64,000 nt of DNA. It comes from CAWHHZ01 sp963829355. Lineage in GTDB: Bacteria; Acidobacteriota; Thermoanaerobaculia; Gp7-AA8; JAHWKK01. Made by a program: the position numbers and the translations under genes. The stretch is from assembly GCA_963829355.1 (NCBI GenBank), contig CAWHHZ010000032.1, forward strand, positions 114,658-178,657, written 5' to 3'. Shown one piece after another: positions 7,216 to 17,240 of the stretch; position 1 is the stretch's first letter, and each line of letters starts with the position of its first letter. A model generated the notes under the pieces. It was given only the letters and a program-made list of their open reading frames with translations, had not been told where the DNA came from and did not search any database.

Positions 7216-10200
7216 TCACTCCTCGATCGCGATTCTCACGATCTCCTTCTGTTGCTGGTCATGACGATGGTGCGAACCGGTGGCGGGGGAGGCGCTGAAG
7301 TTCCGGCCGACGTAGCGGAGCTTCCGGTCGCCGATGGCAGTTTCCAGACGCTCATCGATGAAGTCCCAGCCGCCCATGTTGCGGGGCTCTTCCTGGACCC
7401 ACAGAACTTCGGGAGCGTTCTCGAAACGGCTGACGAACTCTTCCAGTTTGGCCTGGGGCCACGGATAGAACTGTTCGAGACGGAGAATCGCGATGTCGTC
7501 CCGTTTCTCGTCCCGTGCATTCTTCAGGTCATAAAAGATCTTTCCTGACGTGATCAGAACTCGCTTCACGGCTTCCGGTGCAATCGAGCCGTCGAGCACG
7601 CCCGGATCGTCGAGCACCGGCTCGAATCCGCCGTTTCTGAACTCGTCGAGCGTCGAGGTGGCTTGCGGGTACCTGAGGAGGAACTTCGGTGTCATGATTA
7701 CGAGAGGTTTCCGCGGCTTGTTCTGCATCTGCCTTCTCAGTACATGGAAGTACTGAGCGGGCGTCGTCGCATTCACGACCTGCATGTTCCCCTCGGCGCA
7801 CAGCACCAGGAACCTCTCGAGCCGTGCACTCGAGTGCTCGGGACCCTGCCCTTCGTACCCGTGAGGGAGCAGGAGCGTAAGACCGCTGTGCTGTCCCCAT
7901 TTCTCTTCGGCGCTCGAGATGAACTGATCGATCACGATCTGAGCGCCGTTCATGAAGTCGCCAAACTGCGCCTCCCAGCAGACGAGCGCGTCCTGGTCGG
8001 CGACCGAGTACCCGTACTCGAAGCCGAGGACCGCATACTCCGAGAGCAGTGAGTCGTAGATCGCGAGAGTCACCGGCGGGCCGTCCGTCTGCTCGACCTC
8101 GTCTCGCGGCATCTCGTAGTCCGGCTCCTCGAGACTCCACTGCTCGTCAGGAGCCGGGTAGTTCTTCGCAAGCTGATTGATCGGGATCCAGACCCGCCCA
8201 TTCTTGTAGTCGTGCAGCACGGCGTGTCTTTGCGAGAAGGTTCCTCGCCCCGTGTCCTGCCCCGTGATCCGCACCCGGAAGCCGTCCTGAAGAAGCGTAC
8301 CGAAGGCGAGGGCCTCGGCAAGGGACCAATCGACTTTCTCCTCGCCGGACATCATCTTCCGGCGCTTGTCCATGAAGTTCTTGAGCCGGGGATGAAGTGT
8401 AAAGCCCTCGGGCAGGCTCGTCAGAGCGGATCCGACTTCCTGAAGCTTTTCATCCGCGACCGCAGTTTCCGGCGACGGCTTGTTCTGGAATCCCGTCTCC
8501 TCCTCGTCGGTCCATAGAGGGGGCTGGGGTCGTTCCCGCTTCTCGCTCTCTTTGGTCTTGTCGAACGCCGCTTCCATCTTCTCGCGGAAATCGTCGAGCC
8601 ACTGTTCCGCCTCTTCGGGATCGAGATCTCCCTTCCGCAGGAGTGCCTCGGTGTAGAGTTTTCTGACGGAGCGATGATCCTTGATCAGGCTGTACATCTT
8701 CGGCTGCGTCATCGACGGATCATCGGCCTCGTTGTGACCGTGACGCCGGTAGCAGAACATGTCGAGAACGACATCCTTCTTGAAGTGCTGCCGGAACGCC
8801 ATCGCCAGCTCGACCGCTCTGATACATGCCTCCGGATCATCTCCGTTGACGTGGAAGATCGGCGCCTGGATCATCTTCGCAATGTCGGTCGCGTAGACGG
8901 AGGAGCGAGCATGTTCGGGAGCGGTGGTGAAACCGATCTGATTGTTGACGACGATGTGGACCGTTCCCCCCGTTCGGAAACCCTTGAGCTGGGAGAGGTT
9001 CAGCAACTCCGCGACCACTCCCTGTCCGGCGAAGGCCGCATCGCCGTGGACCAGCACCGGGACGATCTTGTTTCGCTCCCGATCGTTTCTCAGCTTCTGT
9101 TTTGCCCTCGCCATGCCTTCGGTGACGGGATCGACCGCCTCGAGGTGACTCGGGTTCGACGCGAGTGTAATTCTGAGCTCGTTCCCCTTGGGTGAGGTGT
9201 GGACGCCCTCGGTTCCGAGGTGGTACTTGACGTCTCCCGATCCCTGCGTCGTCTGCGGATCGAGGTCCCCTTCGAACTCCGAGAAGATCTTCTCGTACGA
9301 TTTTCCGAGAACGTTCGCGAGCACGTTGAGCCGTCCTCGGTGCGCCATACCCATGACGACATCCTCGACCCCATCGTCAGCGGAGATCGTGAAGAGGTGG
9401 TCGAGCATCGGGATCAGAGTCTCTGCTCCCTCGAGAGAAAAACGTTTGTGGCCGACGTACTTCGTGTGCAGAAATCGTTCGAAGGCTTCCGAGTCGTTGA
9501 GCTTCCGCAGAATCCTCCGCTTGACCTCGCCGTCGAGTGACCATTGATTCCGGGTCGGCTCCATCCGGTCCTGCAGCCACCTCTTCTGATTCGGATCCTG
9601 GATGTGCATGAACTCAGGTCCGATCTTTCCGCAGTAGGTCTGACGGAGTGTGTTGAGAATGTCGCGGAGCTTCGCCGTCTCGAGACCGCAGAGACCGCCA
9701 CAGATGAATTCGCGGTCGAGATCCCAGAGCGTGTACCCGTAGTAGATCGGATTCAGTTCCGGGTGGTGCGAGAGGTCGTATTCGAGCGGATTGAGATCAG
9801 CAATGAGATGTCCGCGTACGCGGTACGCGTTGATCATCCTGAGAACACCCGCCTGACGTGTGATCGACTCGACGTGGGCCGAGCCGGCGGCGTACGGGTC
9901 GTGCTCGTCCCTGGTCCAGTGAACCGGCTGATACGGGACGCGGAGTGCTCGGAAGATCTCGTCGTAGAAGTTGTCACTTCCGATCAGGAGCTCGTGGACT
10001 CGCGCCAGGAACGCACCCGATTCGGCCCCCTGGATGATTCGGTGATCGTAGGTGCTGGTCATCGTCATGACCTTGGAGATGCCAAGGTTGGCGAGGACCG
10101 AGGGATCAGCGGCGGAATACTCGACGGGGAAGTCGATCTGTCCGGTGGCGATGATCGTTCCCTGCTTCGGCATGAGGCGAGGTACCGAGGCGACGGTGCC

Positions 10201-10983
10201 GATCATGCCCGGGTTCGTCAGCGAGAAGTTCGTCCCCGCAAAATCTTCGATCTTGAGATCGTTTTTTCGCGCGCGACGGATCAGATCGTTGTAGGCGTGA
10301 AGAAATGAAGAGAAGTCCATCTTCTGCGCGCCCTTGATGTTGGGAACGAGAAGCGTACGGCTTCCATCCTTCTTCTCGATGTCGATCGCAAGACCGAAGT
10401 TGACGTCGTCGTGATCGAGCCGGACCGGCTGGTCTTCGCGGGTCTCGTATGAGGCATACATGCGCGGAAACTCGCGCAGAGCACGGACGAGCGCCCAGGC
10501 GATGATGTGGGTGAAAGAGACCTTACCCTGGCCCTGAAGGAGCATGCTCTCGTTGATGGTCCTGCGATTCTCTTCCAGAGCCTTGACGGGGATCGTGCGG
10601 ATCGTCGTCGCCGTCGGCACGGTCAGCGACTCTTCCATGTTCTCGACGATCTTGGATGCGACGCCTCGCAGTACCGTCACCGGTTCTTCTGGAGCTTGCT
10701 CCTTCGTTTCTTCCGGAGCGGACACCGGTCGAGGTTTCTGGACCGGACTCTTCGCCTGCGCAGCAGGAGCTTCCTTCGCCGTTACGGCGGCTGGCGAAGT
10801 CTTGCTGCCATCTCCGCTGGAGCGGCGATCCACGTGGTCGACCGCTGGTTGCGCCGCGGGAGGACGATAGTCCTGGAAAAACTCCTGCCAGCTTTCGCTG
10901 ACCGAGGAGGGATCGTGTTGATACTTCTCGAACAGCTCTTCGATGAATGCGATGTTAGTTCCGTATGTGGGCGAGACGGACAT
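7216..10983 (-). CDS. kgd: 2-oxoglutarate dehydrogenase E1/E2-like fusion (Kgd/SucA type)
   Basis: A 1255-residue enzyme of the TCA cycle that decarboxylates 2-oxoglutarate with thiamine diphosphate. In order: an amino-terminal recruiting segment (YGTNIAFIEELFEKY, HDPSSV, WQEFF), a Pro/Ala-rich linker, an E2-like acyltransferase domain (about residues 105-345, with TYDHRIIQGAESG), then the E1 domain (GDAAFAGQGVVAE, NQIGFTT, GDDPEA) and the transketolase-like carboxy terminus (HGYEGQGPEHSSARLERFL). This layout is that of the actinobacterial Kgd family, where one chain carries both activities. I chose the ATG at 10983 (MSVSPTYGTN) because the family starts there; a TTG at 11028 also keeps the frame. 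No sucB neighbour is visible. Confidence 0.93.
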   Translation of the reverse strand: MSVSPTYGTNIAFIEELFEKYQHDPSSVSESWQEFFQDYRPPAAQPAVDHVDRRSSGDGSKTSPAAVTAKEAPAAQAKSPVQKPRPVSAPEETKEQAPEEPVTVLRGVASKIVENMEESLTVPTATTIRTIPVKALEENRRTINESMLLQGQGKVSFTHIIAWALVRALREFPRMYASYETREDQPVRLDHDDVNFGLAIDIEKKDGSRTLLVPNIKGAQKMDFSSFLHAYNDLIRRARKNDLKIEDFAGTNFSLTNPGMIGTVASVPRLMPKQGTIIATGQIDFPVEYSAADPSVLANLGISKVMTMTSTYDHRIIQGAESGAFLARVHELLIGSDNFYDEIFRALRVPYQPVHWTRDEHDPYAAGSAHVESITRQAGVLRMINAYRVRGHLIADLNPLEYDLSHHPELNPIYYGYTLWDLDREFICGGLCGLETAKLRDILNTLRQTYCGKIGPEFMHIQDPNQKRWLQDRMEPTRNQWSLDGEVKRRILRKLNDSEAFERFLHTKYVGHKRFSLEGAETLIPMLDHLFTISADDGVEDVVMGMAHRGRLNVLANVLGKSYEKIFSEFEGDLDPQTTQGSGDVKYHLGTEGVHTSPKGNELRITLASNPSHLEAVDPVTEGMARAKQKLRNDRERNKIVPVLVHGDAAFAGQGVVAELLNLSQLKGFRTGGTVHIVVNNQIGFTTAPEHARSSVYATDIAKMIQAPIFHVNGDDPEACIRAVELAMAFRQHFKKDVVLDMFCYRRHGHNEADDPSMTQPKMYSLIKDHRSVRKLYTEALLRKGDLDPEEAEQWLDDFREKMEAAFDKTKESEKRERPQPPLWTDEEETGFQNKPSPETAVADEKLQEVGSALTSLPEGFTLHPRLKNFMDKRRKMMSGEEKVDWSLAEALAFGTLLQDGFRVRITGQDTGRGTFSQRHAVLHDYKNGRVWIPINQLAKNYPAPDEQWSLEEPDYEMPRDEVEQTDGPPVTLAIYDSLLSEYAVLGFEYGYSVADQDALVCWEAQFGDFMNGAQIVIDQFISSAEEKWGQHSGLTLLLPHGYEGQGPEHSSARLERFLVLCAEGNMQVVNATTPAQYFHVLRRQMQNKPRKPLVIMTPKFLLRYPQATSTLDEFRNGGFEPVLDDPGVLDGSIAPEAVKRVLITSGKIFYDLKNARDEKRDDIAILRLEQFYPWPQAKLEEFVSRFENAPEVLWVQEEPRNMGGWDFIDERLETAIGDRKLRYVGRNFSASPATGSHHRHDQQQKEIVRIAIEE

Positions 10984-11121
10984 TTTCCTGAGTCGTTCTC
11001 CGTGTGTGGCGTTCGGGCTCGGCTGCAAGACGTCATGCGAAGCAGACGCCGATGCTCTGGTTCATTCTCCAACTCTTCACAACAAAGGGCAATTTCGTGA
11101 GTGTGGCCGGGGATGCTGGGT

Positions 11122-11850
11122 TCACGGCAGGTCCCGGCCTTCCCGGATCCAGGCCGCGGCGACTTCGCGGTCCACCATCCCGTGCGACAGAGAGGTGAGA
11201 CCGAGCCATCCGAGACCGGCAGCAAATCCTCCGAGGACGTCGGACGGGAAGTGGACTCCGAAGTAGACGCGCGAATACCCGACCGACAGGATGACCGCAC
11301 CTGTGATGATCTGCGTCGTGATCTGAGTGCCGACCGAGCGGGAAGATACGAGCTGATGCGCGACGATCGGGTACGTGGCCGCGGACAGCAGCGAATGTCC
11401 ACTCGGGAAACTGTGTGAACGGGGAAGTTTGATCATTCGAAGCCGCTCGAGGGGACGCTGCCGCTGAAAAATACCCTTGAGCGCCGTGTTGAGGACCATG
11501 GCGCCGCCGGTGCTGATCAAAACGGTCCAGGCGTCGTGCTTGCGATCGCGCTTCATCATCGTCATCGCGGTGAGGTAGGCGGCTGCACCAATCGCGATGT
11601 GTTCACCGAGACTTGTCGAAACCCGCATCACCTTGTCCATTCTTTCGCTGTGGCCGCTGTGAACAAGATCCATGATTGCCGAGTCGAATGTATCGGCACG
11701 ACCCGTAATCACCTGCCTGGCCTGCTGCCGAAAGAACAGGAAGGCCACCGTGGCCAGAGCAACTCCCCCCGTGGTGCCGATGGCGAGGGGAAGAAATGTC
11801 TGTCTGCTGGCGGTGCGCCGCTTCGGTCTTCGCTTTCGTCTTTGAATCAC
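11122..11850 (-). CDS. PAP2-family membrane phosphatase
   Basis: A 242-residue integral membrane protein of the PAP2 (lipid phosphatase / bromoperoxidase) superfamily. The three signature motifs are present: KGIFQRQRP (motif 1), PSGH in SHSFPSGHSLLS (motif 2) and SRVYFGVHFPSDVLGG (motif 3, with the nucleophile-assisting His). It has several hydrophobic spans and a basic amino terminus (RRKRRPKRR). I place the start at the GTG at 11850, preceded by GGAG and GGAAG; the longer open frame upstream overlaps the divergent GNAT gene and is not coding. Probable substrate is a lipid phosphate such as undecaprenyl pyrophosphate or phosphatidate; specificity cannot be read. Confidence 0.85.
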   Translation of the reverse strand: MIQRRKRRPKRRTASRQTFLPLAIGTTGGVALATVAFLFFRQQARQVITGRADTFDSAIMDLVHSGHSERMDKVMRVSTSLGEHIAIGAAAYLTAMTMMKRDRKHDAWTVLISTGGAMVLNTALKGIFQRQRPLERLRMIKLPRSHSFPSGHSLLSAATYPIVAHQLVSSRSVGTQITTQIITGAVILSVGYSRVYFGVHFPSDVLGGFAAGLGWLGLTSLSHGMVDREVAAAWIREGRDLP

Positions 11851-11984
11851 TCTACTTCCATCTCCTGTCGCTCGAATCGCACGAATCGTACTACGGGTGC
11901 GAAAGACGAGCCGACGCGACTTTCGGGCGGGACCCCCCTCCGACGAGCGACCAGTGTGGTGCTTCACTACACTAGAATTGGTGG

Positions 11985-12836
11985 ATGCACATTCGTCGGG
12001 CAGACACGGAGGACTATGAGCGTCTCCGCGAGTTGCTCGTGGGAGCGCTGGACATCGGGTTCGATCCGACGCCCGTTCTTCACGAGAAGCTCTTCGGTCC
12101 TGGATTCGGAGGCCCGGCAGTCTGTTCGGTTGCTGTCGCCGACGAGGTGATACGAGGCGTCTCGGTTGTCTGTGGCTCGTCCCTGCGTCTGCTCGTCGTC
12201 GAGGCATCGTCCAGAGAACGGGGAATCGGCTCGGCGCTGCTCGATCACTCTGTGGAGGAGATTGGAACCTCCCATAGAAGAGTCACGGTGGCGGCTGCCG
12301 CGGGAAATTATCTGATCCCGGGGGTGCCGCGGAGTCAGGAGCAATCAATCGAGTTCTTCGAAAGCCGAGGATTTGAGCAGGCTGACCTGGCGACGGACAT
12401 GGAGACGTCCATCTCCGAGGCGGAGAGGCCGGAGCCCCTCTCAGGAATTGAGGTCGAGCAGGTGACGGCGCTCGAGGACTCACTCGAGCAGTTCATTACG
12501 GATCAATTCGGGAGTGCGATCGCCTGGGAAATCGGGCGCGGCGTGTTGAGTGAGCGTGCGGTGGTACGGGTGGCGAGGTCGGATCGGATGATTCTCGGAT
12601 TTACCGCGTGCGAGATCAACAACGCCGGACTGGGGACGTTCGGTCCTCAGGGTGTGAGCGCGGCGGCGCGGGGAAGGGGTATCGGTGCGCATCTGCTGAG
12701 GCACTCGCTCGCCGATCTCCGGGAGCTCGGTTACTCCACGATCCGGATCCCGTGGGTCTCCACGACCGAGTACTACGCGAGAAGCTGCGGCGCTTCGGTC
12801 GTGGGAGAGTACGTCATCCTCAGAAAGGGTTGCTGA
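11985..12836 (+). CDS. tandem GNAT acetyltransferase
   Basis: A 283-residue protein made of two GNAT folds. The first (residues 1-130) has the acetyl-CoA loop in SSRERGIGSALLDH; the second (about 145-283) has a better one in AAARGRGIGAHLLRHSL, followed by YYARSCGASVVG, the usual end of the fold. It acetylates an amine using acetyl-CoA; the substrate is unknown. Two-domain GNATs include mycothiol synthase, but nothing else points to that pathway. It is transcribed divergently from the PAP2 gene. Confidence 0.85.
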   Translation: MHIRRADTEDYERLRELLVGALDIGFDPTPVLHEKLFGPGFGGPAVCSVAVADEVIRGVSVVCGSSLRLLVVEASSRERGIGSALLDHSVEEIGTSHRRVTVAAAAGNYLIPGVPRSQEQSIEFFESRGFEQADLATDMETSISEAERPEPLSGIEVEQVTALEDSLEQFITDQFGSAIAWEIGRGVLSERAVVRVARSDRMILGFTACEINNAGLGTFGPQGVSAAARGRGIGAHLLRHSLADLRELGYSTIRIPWVSTTEYYARSCGASVVGEYVILRKGC

Positions 12837-12994
12837 CGGAGTGGCTCTCGAGCAAGGGTGTGGACGCTCTCACTGGTTCATGCGCCGATTGGGATGATCG
12901 ACATAATCCTGCCTCATTGTTCTCAGAAAATAAACGCGGAGGGAGGTCGATCACGAAAACCTTGTACCCACCGATTCCGTAGAACAGACTGCCT

Positions 12995-13948
12995 ATGACT
13001 GAAAAAGCGATTCGAGTTCACGAGCTCGAGAAAACTTATACATCCGCATTCGGACGCCAGAAGGTCCGGGCGCTGGATGGCATTTCCTTCGACGTGTCCG
13101 ACGGGGAAGTGTTCGGACTCCTCGGGCCAAACGGAGCCGGGAAGACGACGACCGTCAAGATCCTGCTCGATCTGACGCGCTCGACGGCCGGGAAGACGTT
13201 CATCCATGGGCGGCCGACCTCCGATCCCAGGAGCCGGCTCCGCGTAGGATATCTGCCCGAAGGGCATCGCTTTCCCGGCTACCTTACCGCCCGGGAGACG
13301 ATGTCGATTTTCGGTCGGATGTCGGGGATGGACCGGGCGACTCTGAAGAAGCGGGTGCCGGAACTCCTCGAGCGTCTCGGCATCGAGCGATGGATCGATG
13401 TGCGGGCGAAGAAATTCTCGAAGGGAATGACGCAGCGGCTCGGTCTGGCGGCATCGCTCGTCCATGATCCCGATGTCCTGTTCCTCGACGAGCCGACCGA
13501 CGGGGTCGACCCGGTCGGTCGCCGCGAGATTCGCGATCTTCTCAAGGAGGAGGCGCGGAAGGGGCGGACGATCTTCCTCAATTCACATCTGCTCTCCGAG
13601 GTCGAGCTGACGTGCGACCGGGTGGCGATGTTGCGGGACGGACGTATCGCAGCTATGGGATCGGTCGAGGAGCTGACTCGCAGAAGCTCGACCTACAAGC
13701 TCGTCACGAGCGCCGACCTCGTCCGCACGGCATCAATCGTCGCGGACGGCGGGATTGCGTTCGAGAGACAGAACGGACATCTCGTCCTCGCCGTCGAGGA
13801 TCTCGAGAAACTGAATGCGACCGTCGACCGTCTCCGCAGCGAAAAAATCCAGCTCGTCGAGCTGACACCATTGCGCTCGACTCTGGAGGATGTCTTCGTC
13901 GATCTCGTCCGGCCAGTCAGCGTCGATGCAGTGCAGGGAGAAGATTGA
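12995..13948 (+). CDS. ABC transporter ATP-binding protein
   Basis: A 317-residue ABC ATPase. Walker A is GPNGAGKTTTVKIL, the signature is FSKGMTQRLGLAA (a variant of LSGGQ typical of exporters), and Walker B is VLFLDEPTDGVDP, followed by the switch His in NSHLLSE. The extra 90 residues after the ATPase core are usual for exporters of the ABC-2 class. Its stop overlaps the start of the permease gene (TGATG at 13946-13950), so they form one transporter operon. Cargo is unknown. Confidence 0.93.
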   Translation: MTEKAIRVHELEKTYTSAFGRQKVRALDGISFDVSDGEVFGLLGPNGAGKTTTVKILLDLTRSTAGKTFIHGRPTSDPRSRLRVGYLPEGHRFPGYLTARETMSIFGRMSGMDRATLKKRVPELLERLGIERWIDVRAKKFSKGMTQRLGLAASLVHDPDVLFLDEPTDGVDPVGRREIRDLLKEEARKGRTIFLNSHLLSEVELTCDRVAMLRDGRIAAMGSVEELTRRSSTYKLVTSADLVRTASIVADGGIAFERQNGHLVLAVEDLEKLNATVDRLRSEKIQLVELTPLRSTLEDVFVDLVRPVSVDAVQGED

Positions 13949-14805
13949 TGAAAGTTCTCGCAGCCAACATTGAAGAGGTGTTTCGCGAGGCGGCGGCGCG
14001 ATGGACGCTGATCGCGTATTTCGTTCTGTCATCGCTCTTCATTCTCGTCTTCGCTTCGGCGGTCAATCTCGATGTCGTCGACGGCGCGCTCGCGGGTGCA
14101 AAGCTCTTCGGAAACGAAGTGGAGCTGGAAGCCGGAATGTTCCAGATGGAGGATCTCGTCACTGGCTTCGAAACCGCGTTTTCAGGGGTAATCTTCGTCA
14201 TCGGCATTTTCCTCGCGATCTTCGCGACGGCCCATCTCGTGCCACGCCTGCAGGACAAGGGAACCGTCGATCTGTACCTCTCCAGACCGGTCGGACGAAT
14301 CCCGATCCTTCTGAGCCGATATTTTGCGGGTCTGCTTCTCTCCGCGACGAATGTGATTTACCTGATCGGTGCAATCTGGTTGATCGTGGTCTGGAAGACC
14401 CACGTCCTTCATCTGCGCTTTCTGCTGAGCGGTGTGATCATCATGTTCTCGATTGCCGTGCTGCTCGCCTTCGCGTTCGCAGTCGGTGTGGTCACCTCTT
14501 CGACCGCGGTCTCGATCATGGCGACCTACGCCATCTTTTTTCTGTCGATCGTACTGGCGGCCCATGAACGGATCGGGGCGGCCCTGGCGACGCAGTGGAA
14601 GGCCGATCTGGTCCACGGGATGTATTGGATGTTCCCGAAACTATTCGAGTTACAGCAAGCCACGATCGTTGCGGTATCCGGGGGCGAGCATATCCCGGAG
14701 CGGATGGCGGAAGCCGTCACCATCGCCTCGTTCTGGACCTCGGGGCTCTTTGGCCTCGCATGTCTCGGCCTTGCGTGCTGGCTCTTTCAGAGAAAGGAGT
14801 TTTGA
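13948..14805 (+). CDS. ABC-2 type transporter permease
   Basis: A 285-residue membrane protein with about six hydrophobic spans (for example WTLIAYFVLSSLFILVFA and GVIFVIGIFLAIFATA). The conserved 'LQDKGTVDLYLSRPVGR' loop after the second span is typical of the ABC-2 permeases that work with the preceding ATPase. The start ATG at 13948 overlaps the ATPase stop codon. It most likely exports a hydrophobic compound or acts in envelope maintenance; the following secreted protein is probably functionally linked. Confidence 0.9.
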   Translation: MKVLAANIEEVFREAAARWTLIAYFVLSSLFILVFASAVNLDVVDGALAGAKLFGNEVELEAGMFQMEDLVTGFETAFSGVIFVIGIFLAIFATAHLVPRLQDKGTVDLYLSRPVGRIPILLSRYFAGLLLSATNVIYLIGAIWLIVVWKTHVLHLRFLLSGVIIMFSIAVLLAFAFAVGVVTSSTAVSIMATYAIFFLSIVLAAHERIGAALATQWKADLVHGMYWMFPKLFELQQATIVAVSGGEHIPERMAEAVTIASFWTSGLFGLACLGLACWLFQRKEF

Positions 14806-14806
14806 G

Positions 14807-15790
14807 ATGAGATACAAACATAGTGTCATTGCAGTCCTTGCGGTTCTCCTCGCTCTTCCTGCGATCGCGGGAACGGACGAGCTGCTCTCGCTCGTTCCAT
14901 CTGATGCCGTCACCGTCGGGGTCGTGCGGCTCGACGAGCTGAAGTCCGGCCAGTTCGGAGGCCTTCTGTTCGAGCACACGAGCGACATCACCACCGATGG
15001 CGAGGCGATGCTGTTCCTCCAGGAGGCGGGGCTCGATCCGATGTCCGACGTCAACGCCGTGCTCTTCGCGATGCTCCCAAGTGCGGAAAATGCGGAGAAG
15101 GGTGAGCTCCTGCTCGTGGTCGAGGGCCGTTTCGATCCGGCACGTCTCGCGGCAGCAGTCATGCGGCATGGAGCCGCTCCGGTCGCGTCTGCCGGGGGCT
15201 CGATCTATTACCGACCGACCGAAACTCCGGACGGTAAAGAGGTGGATGATCAAGTGCCGGTTGCGAGCTTCGTATCGTCGACCGTGACGATTGCGGGAAC
15301 CGAGGCGGCCGTTGTCAGAGCGCTCGAGCAGCGTGCGGCAGGGGGCTCTGATTTCATGGTCGCTTCAAACATCGGTCGCGATCTCGCGAAGATCAACCGG
15401 AAAGCATCGGCCTGGGCCGTGATGGACGTGCAACGCTCGGCGCGCATGGGCCGCTCCATGACCCAGAAATTGAGCGAAGAGAACGCGGACTCGTTCGGCA
15501 AGGCCCTCAGGTACGTCTCCACGATGGGCGTATGGGCCAGCGAGAAGAACGGAAACATCGAGTTCGGCGGAGTCGCACTGACCTCGGACGGTGAGACTCG
15601 AGCGCTCCTCGAGGACGTCGTGCGTGGTGTGACAGCAGCCTGGCGTATGGCCGCACGCGAAGAGAATCCGGAGTGGCTGCCGGTGATCCGGAGCTTCAAG
15701 GTCGACCGGGACGATGCGGGCGTCAATATTAACGGCGCGATCCCGATCGCCTTGCTGAAGGACAAGAAAGAGCAGCTCGCCTCCCGCTGA
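14807..15790 (+). CDS. secreted protein of unknown function in ABC operon
   Basis: A 327-residue protein with a signal peptide (VIAVLAVLLALPAIAG) and a strong GGAG ribosome site; the ATG lies 2 bp after the permease stop. It contains LVPSDAVTVGVVRLDEL near the start and repeated sequences such as SFVSSTVTIAGTEAAVVRAL, which resemble secreted proteins that bind or sense substrate rather than enzymes. No cysteines or catalytic motif stand out. Tight linkage suggests that it works with the ABC exporter in the envelope. I do not recognise a named family. Confidence 0.75.
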   Translation: MRYKHSVIAVLAVLLALPAIAGTDELLSLVPSDAVTVGVVRLDELKSGQFGGLLFEHTSDITTDGEAMLFLQEAGLDPMSDVNAVLFAMLPSAENAEKGELLLVVEGRFDPARLAAAVMRHGAAPVASAGGSIYYRPTETPDGKEVDDQVPVASFVSSTVTIAGTEAAVVRALEQRAAGGSDFMVASNIGRDLAKINRKASAWAVMDVQRSARMGRSMTQKLSEENADSFGKALRYVSTMGVWASEKNGNIEFGGVALTSDGETRALLEDVVRGVTAAWRMAAREENPEWLPVIRSFKVDRDDAGVNINGAIPIALLKDKKEQLASR

Positions 15791-15815
15791 GGTATCTCTC
15801 GATGGGTGGCTTCGC

Positions 15816-15857
15816 AGAGGTCTGCGGGTGGTCTCGCCCGCAGGCCTCTTTTCTTTT
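15816..15857 (+). terminator. intrinsic terminator after ABC operon
   Basis: A 13-bp stem (AGAGGTCTGCGGG pairing with CCCGCAGGCCTCT, one G-T pair) with an 8-base loop is followed by TTTCTTTT. It lies 25 bp after the stop of the secreted protein gene and is a good rho-independent terminator for the three-gene operon. Confidence 0.85.
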
Positions 15858-15937
15858 GACCAGTGGCCGCCGGCATTCTGATCGAGTGGGATGGTGCCGC
15901 TTCGCTGTCGCCATTGGAGTGAAACTGACCCCGGTGC

Positions 15938-16041
15938 TGTCATTCCGAAGGAGCGGCTTCATCGCGACTGAGGAATCCGGGCGGGGAAGGTGGCTTCGTT
16001 CGGTCCCCCGCCCAGATTCCTCGCTTCGCTTCGGAATGACA
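15938..16041. repeat. long palindromic repeat (type 2)
   Basis: TGTCATTCCGAAG at the left end pairs with CTTCGGAATGACA at the right end, and GGAATCCGGGCGGGG pairs imperfectly with CCCCGCCCAGATTCC inside. It forms a large hairpin between two convergent genes and differs in sequence from the type 1 repeats. Confidence 0.8.
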
Positions 16042-16072
16042 GCTCCTTGCAAGGCTCAGACAGAGCCTCCGT

Positions 16073-17167
16073 TCAGTCCCCGGTGCGGTCGTACCAGATG
16101 ACGGTGCCTTTGCGGGCGTGATTCTGGCGTCGCTCTCGGTGGACGAGGAAGGCCTCCTCGAAAATCATCTGGATGATGACGGCGCTCGGTACCGCCAGGA
16201 TCGCCCCGACGATTCCGTAGAGAGATGCTCCGACGAGGAAGGCGATGAAGACGGCAAGGGGAGAGATCTTCACCCGGTCTCCCATGATTCGCGGGACGAG
16301 GAGGTAGTTCTCGACCTGTTGGATCCCGATCGTCAGGGCGAGAGCGGCCCAGAACTGCCACTTCGAGAGAGTCAGGGCCACAATCAGAACCGGGATTGCA
16401 CCGAGGATCGGACCGATGACCGGTACCACCTCGCCAACCGTCGCGAGAATGGCGAGGGGGATCGCGTATGGGATCTGCAGAGCGACGAGACCGATGAATG
16501 TTGCCGCGCCGACGATCACAGCCAGGGTCAACTGCGCCCCCAGCCAGCTCGACATTCTCTTGGACATACGCCGGATGGTACCGGCTCGTGCCGTCCTCTG
16601 ATCGGCGGGGAAGAGCAGCAGGATCAGATTCCTCAGTCGCGCCGCATCGATCAGCATGTAGGCGACCATGAAAAGGATCGCAACAACGGCGGTCACGACG
16701 GTGACTGCGCTCCAGAAGAAGTTGAAGATCCGGATTTTCGGCTGCTGGCTCTGCTGGGTCAGCAGGCCGCGGACATCGTCGAGCGGGATGTAGGGCTCGA
16801 GAGGTTCGAGAATGTTCTGTTCGACGAGCGTCGGTAGTTCGGCCGTAAGGCCACGCGTCTCGATCAGCATGCGAGGCACGACGAGGACCGCCAGCAGGAC
16901 CGCTCCCGCCACGAAGGGGAGATAGACGATCATGACGGCGGTTCCGCGGCGGATGCGCCGTTTCGTCCAGAGCCTGACGACGATCTGCACACGGCGGACT
17001 GCCGGGGCGAGTCCGGCGGCGAGGACCGCCGCGATGTAGATGAGCACCAGAACGTGGCGGACCAGCCAGAGGCAGCCGATCGCGGCTGCGATCAAGGCGA
17101 CGATCGCTGTCTTCTTTGCAAACTGCTCGAGGTCTCCCGGCGCAGTCTTCTTGCTGTCACGATCCAT
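16073..17167 (-). CDS. AI-2E family (PerM/YdiK-like) permease
   Basis: A 364-residue membrane protein with the arrangement of the AI-2 exporter family (formerly DUF20): two amino-terminal spans (ALIAAAIGCLWLV, LIYIAAVLAAGLAP), a middle soluble portion, then spans including the family motif around IPYAIPLAILATVGEVVPVIGP and LVGASLYGIVGAILAVP. Members export autoinducer-2 or other small molecules; the substrate here is not known. A basic amino terminus (MDRDSKKT) suits cytoplasmic placement. It is a single gene, on the same strand as mscS. Confidence 0.88.
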   Translation of the reverse strand: MDRDSKKTAPGDLEQFAKKTAIVALIAAAIGCLWLVRHVLVLIYIAAVLAAGLAPAVRRVQIVVRLWTKRRIRRGTAVMIVYLPFVAGAVLLAVLVVPRMLIETRGLTAELPTLVEQNILEPLEPYIPLDDVRGLLTQQSQQPKIRIFNFFWSAVTVVTAVVAILFMVAYMLIDAARLRNLILLLFPADQRTARAGTIRRMSKRMSSWLGAQLTLAVIVGAATFIGLVALQIPYAIPLAILATVGEVVPVIGPILGAIPVLIVALTLSKWQFWAALALTIGIQQVENYLLVPRIMGDRVKISPLAVFIAFLVGASLYGIVGAILAVPSAVIIQMIFEEAFLVHRERRQNHARKGTVIWYDRTGD

Positions 17168-17240
17168 TCGCGCTGCCGTGTTGCGAACCGGGCGCCAAGT
17201 GGAGGGCGGGACACGATCCGCGGCCTCCTTCTACCTGATG

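Noticed and set aside
12837..12994. Extension of an open frame from the GNAT gene into the spacer
   Set aside because: Only a frame-shadow without ribosome site; the spacer probably holds the ABC operon promoter.
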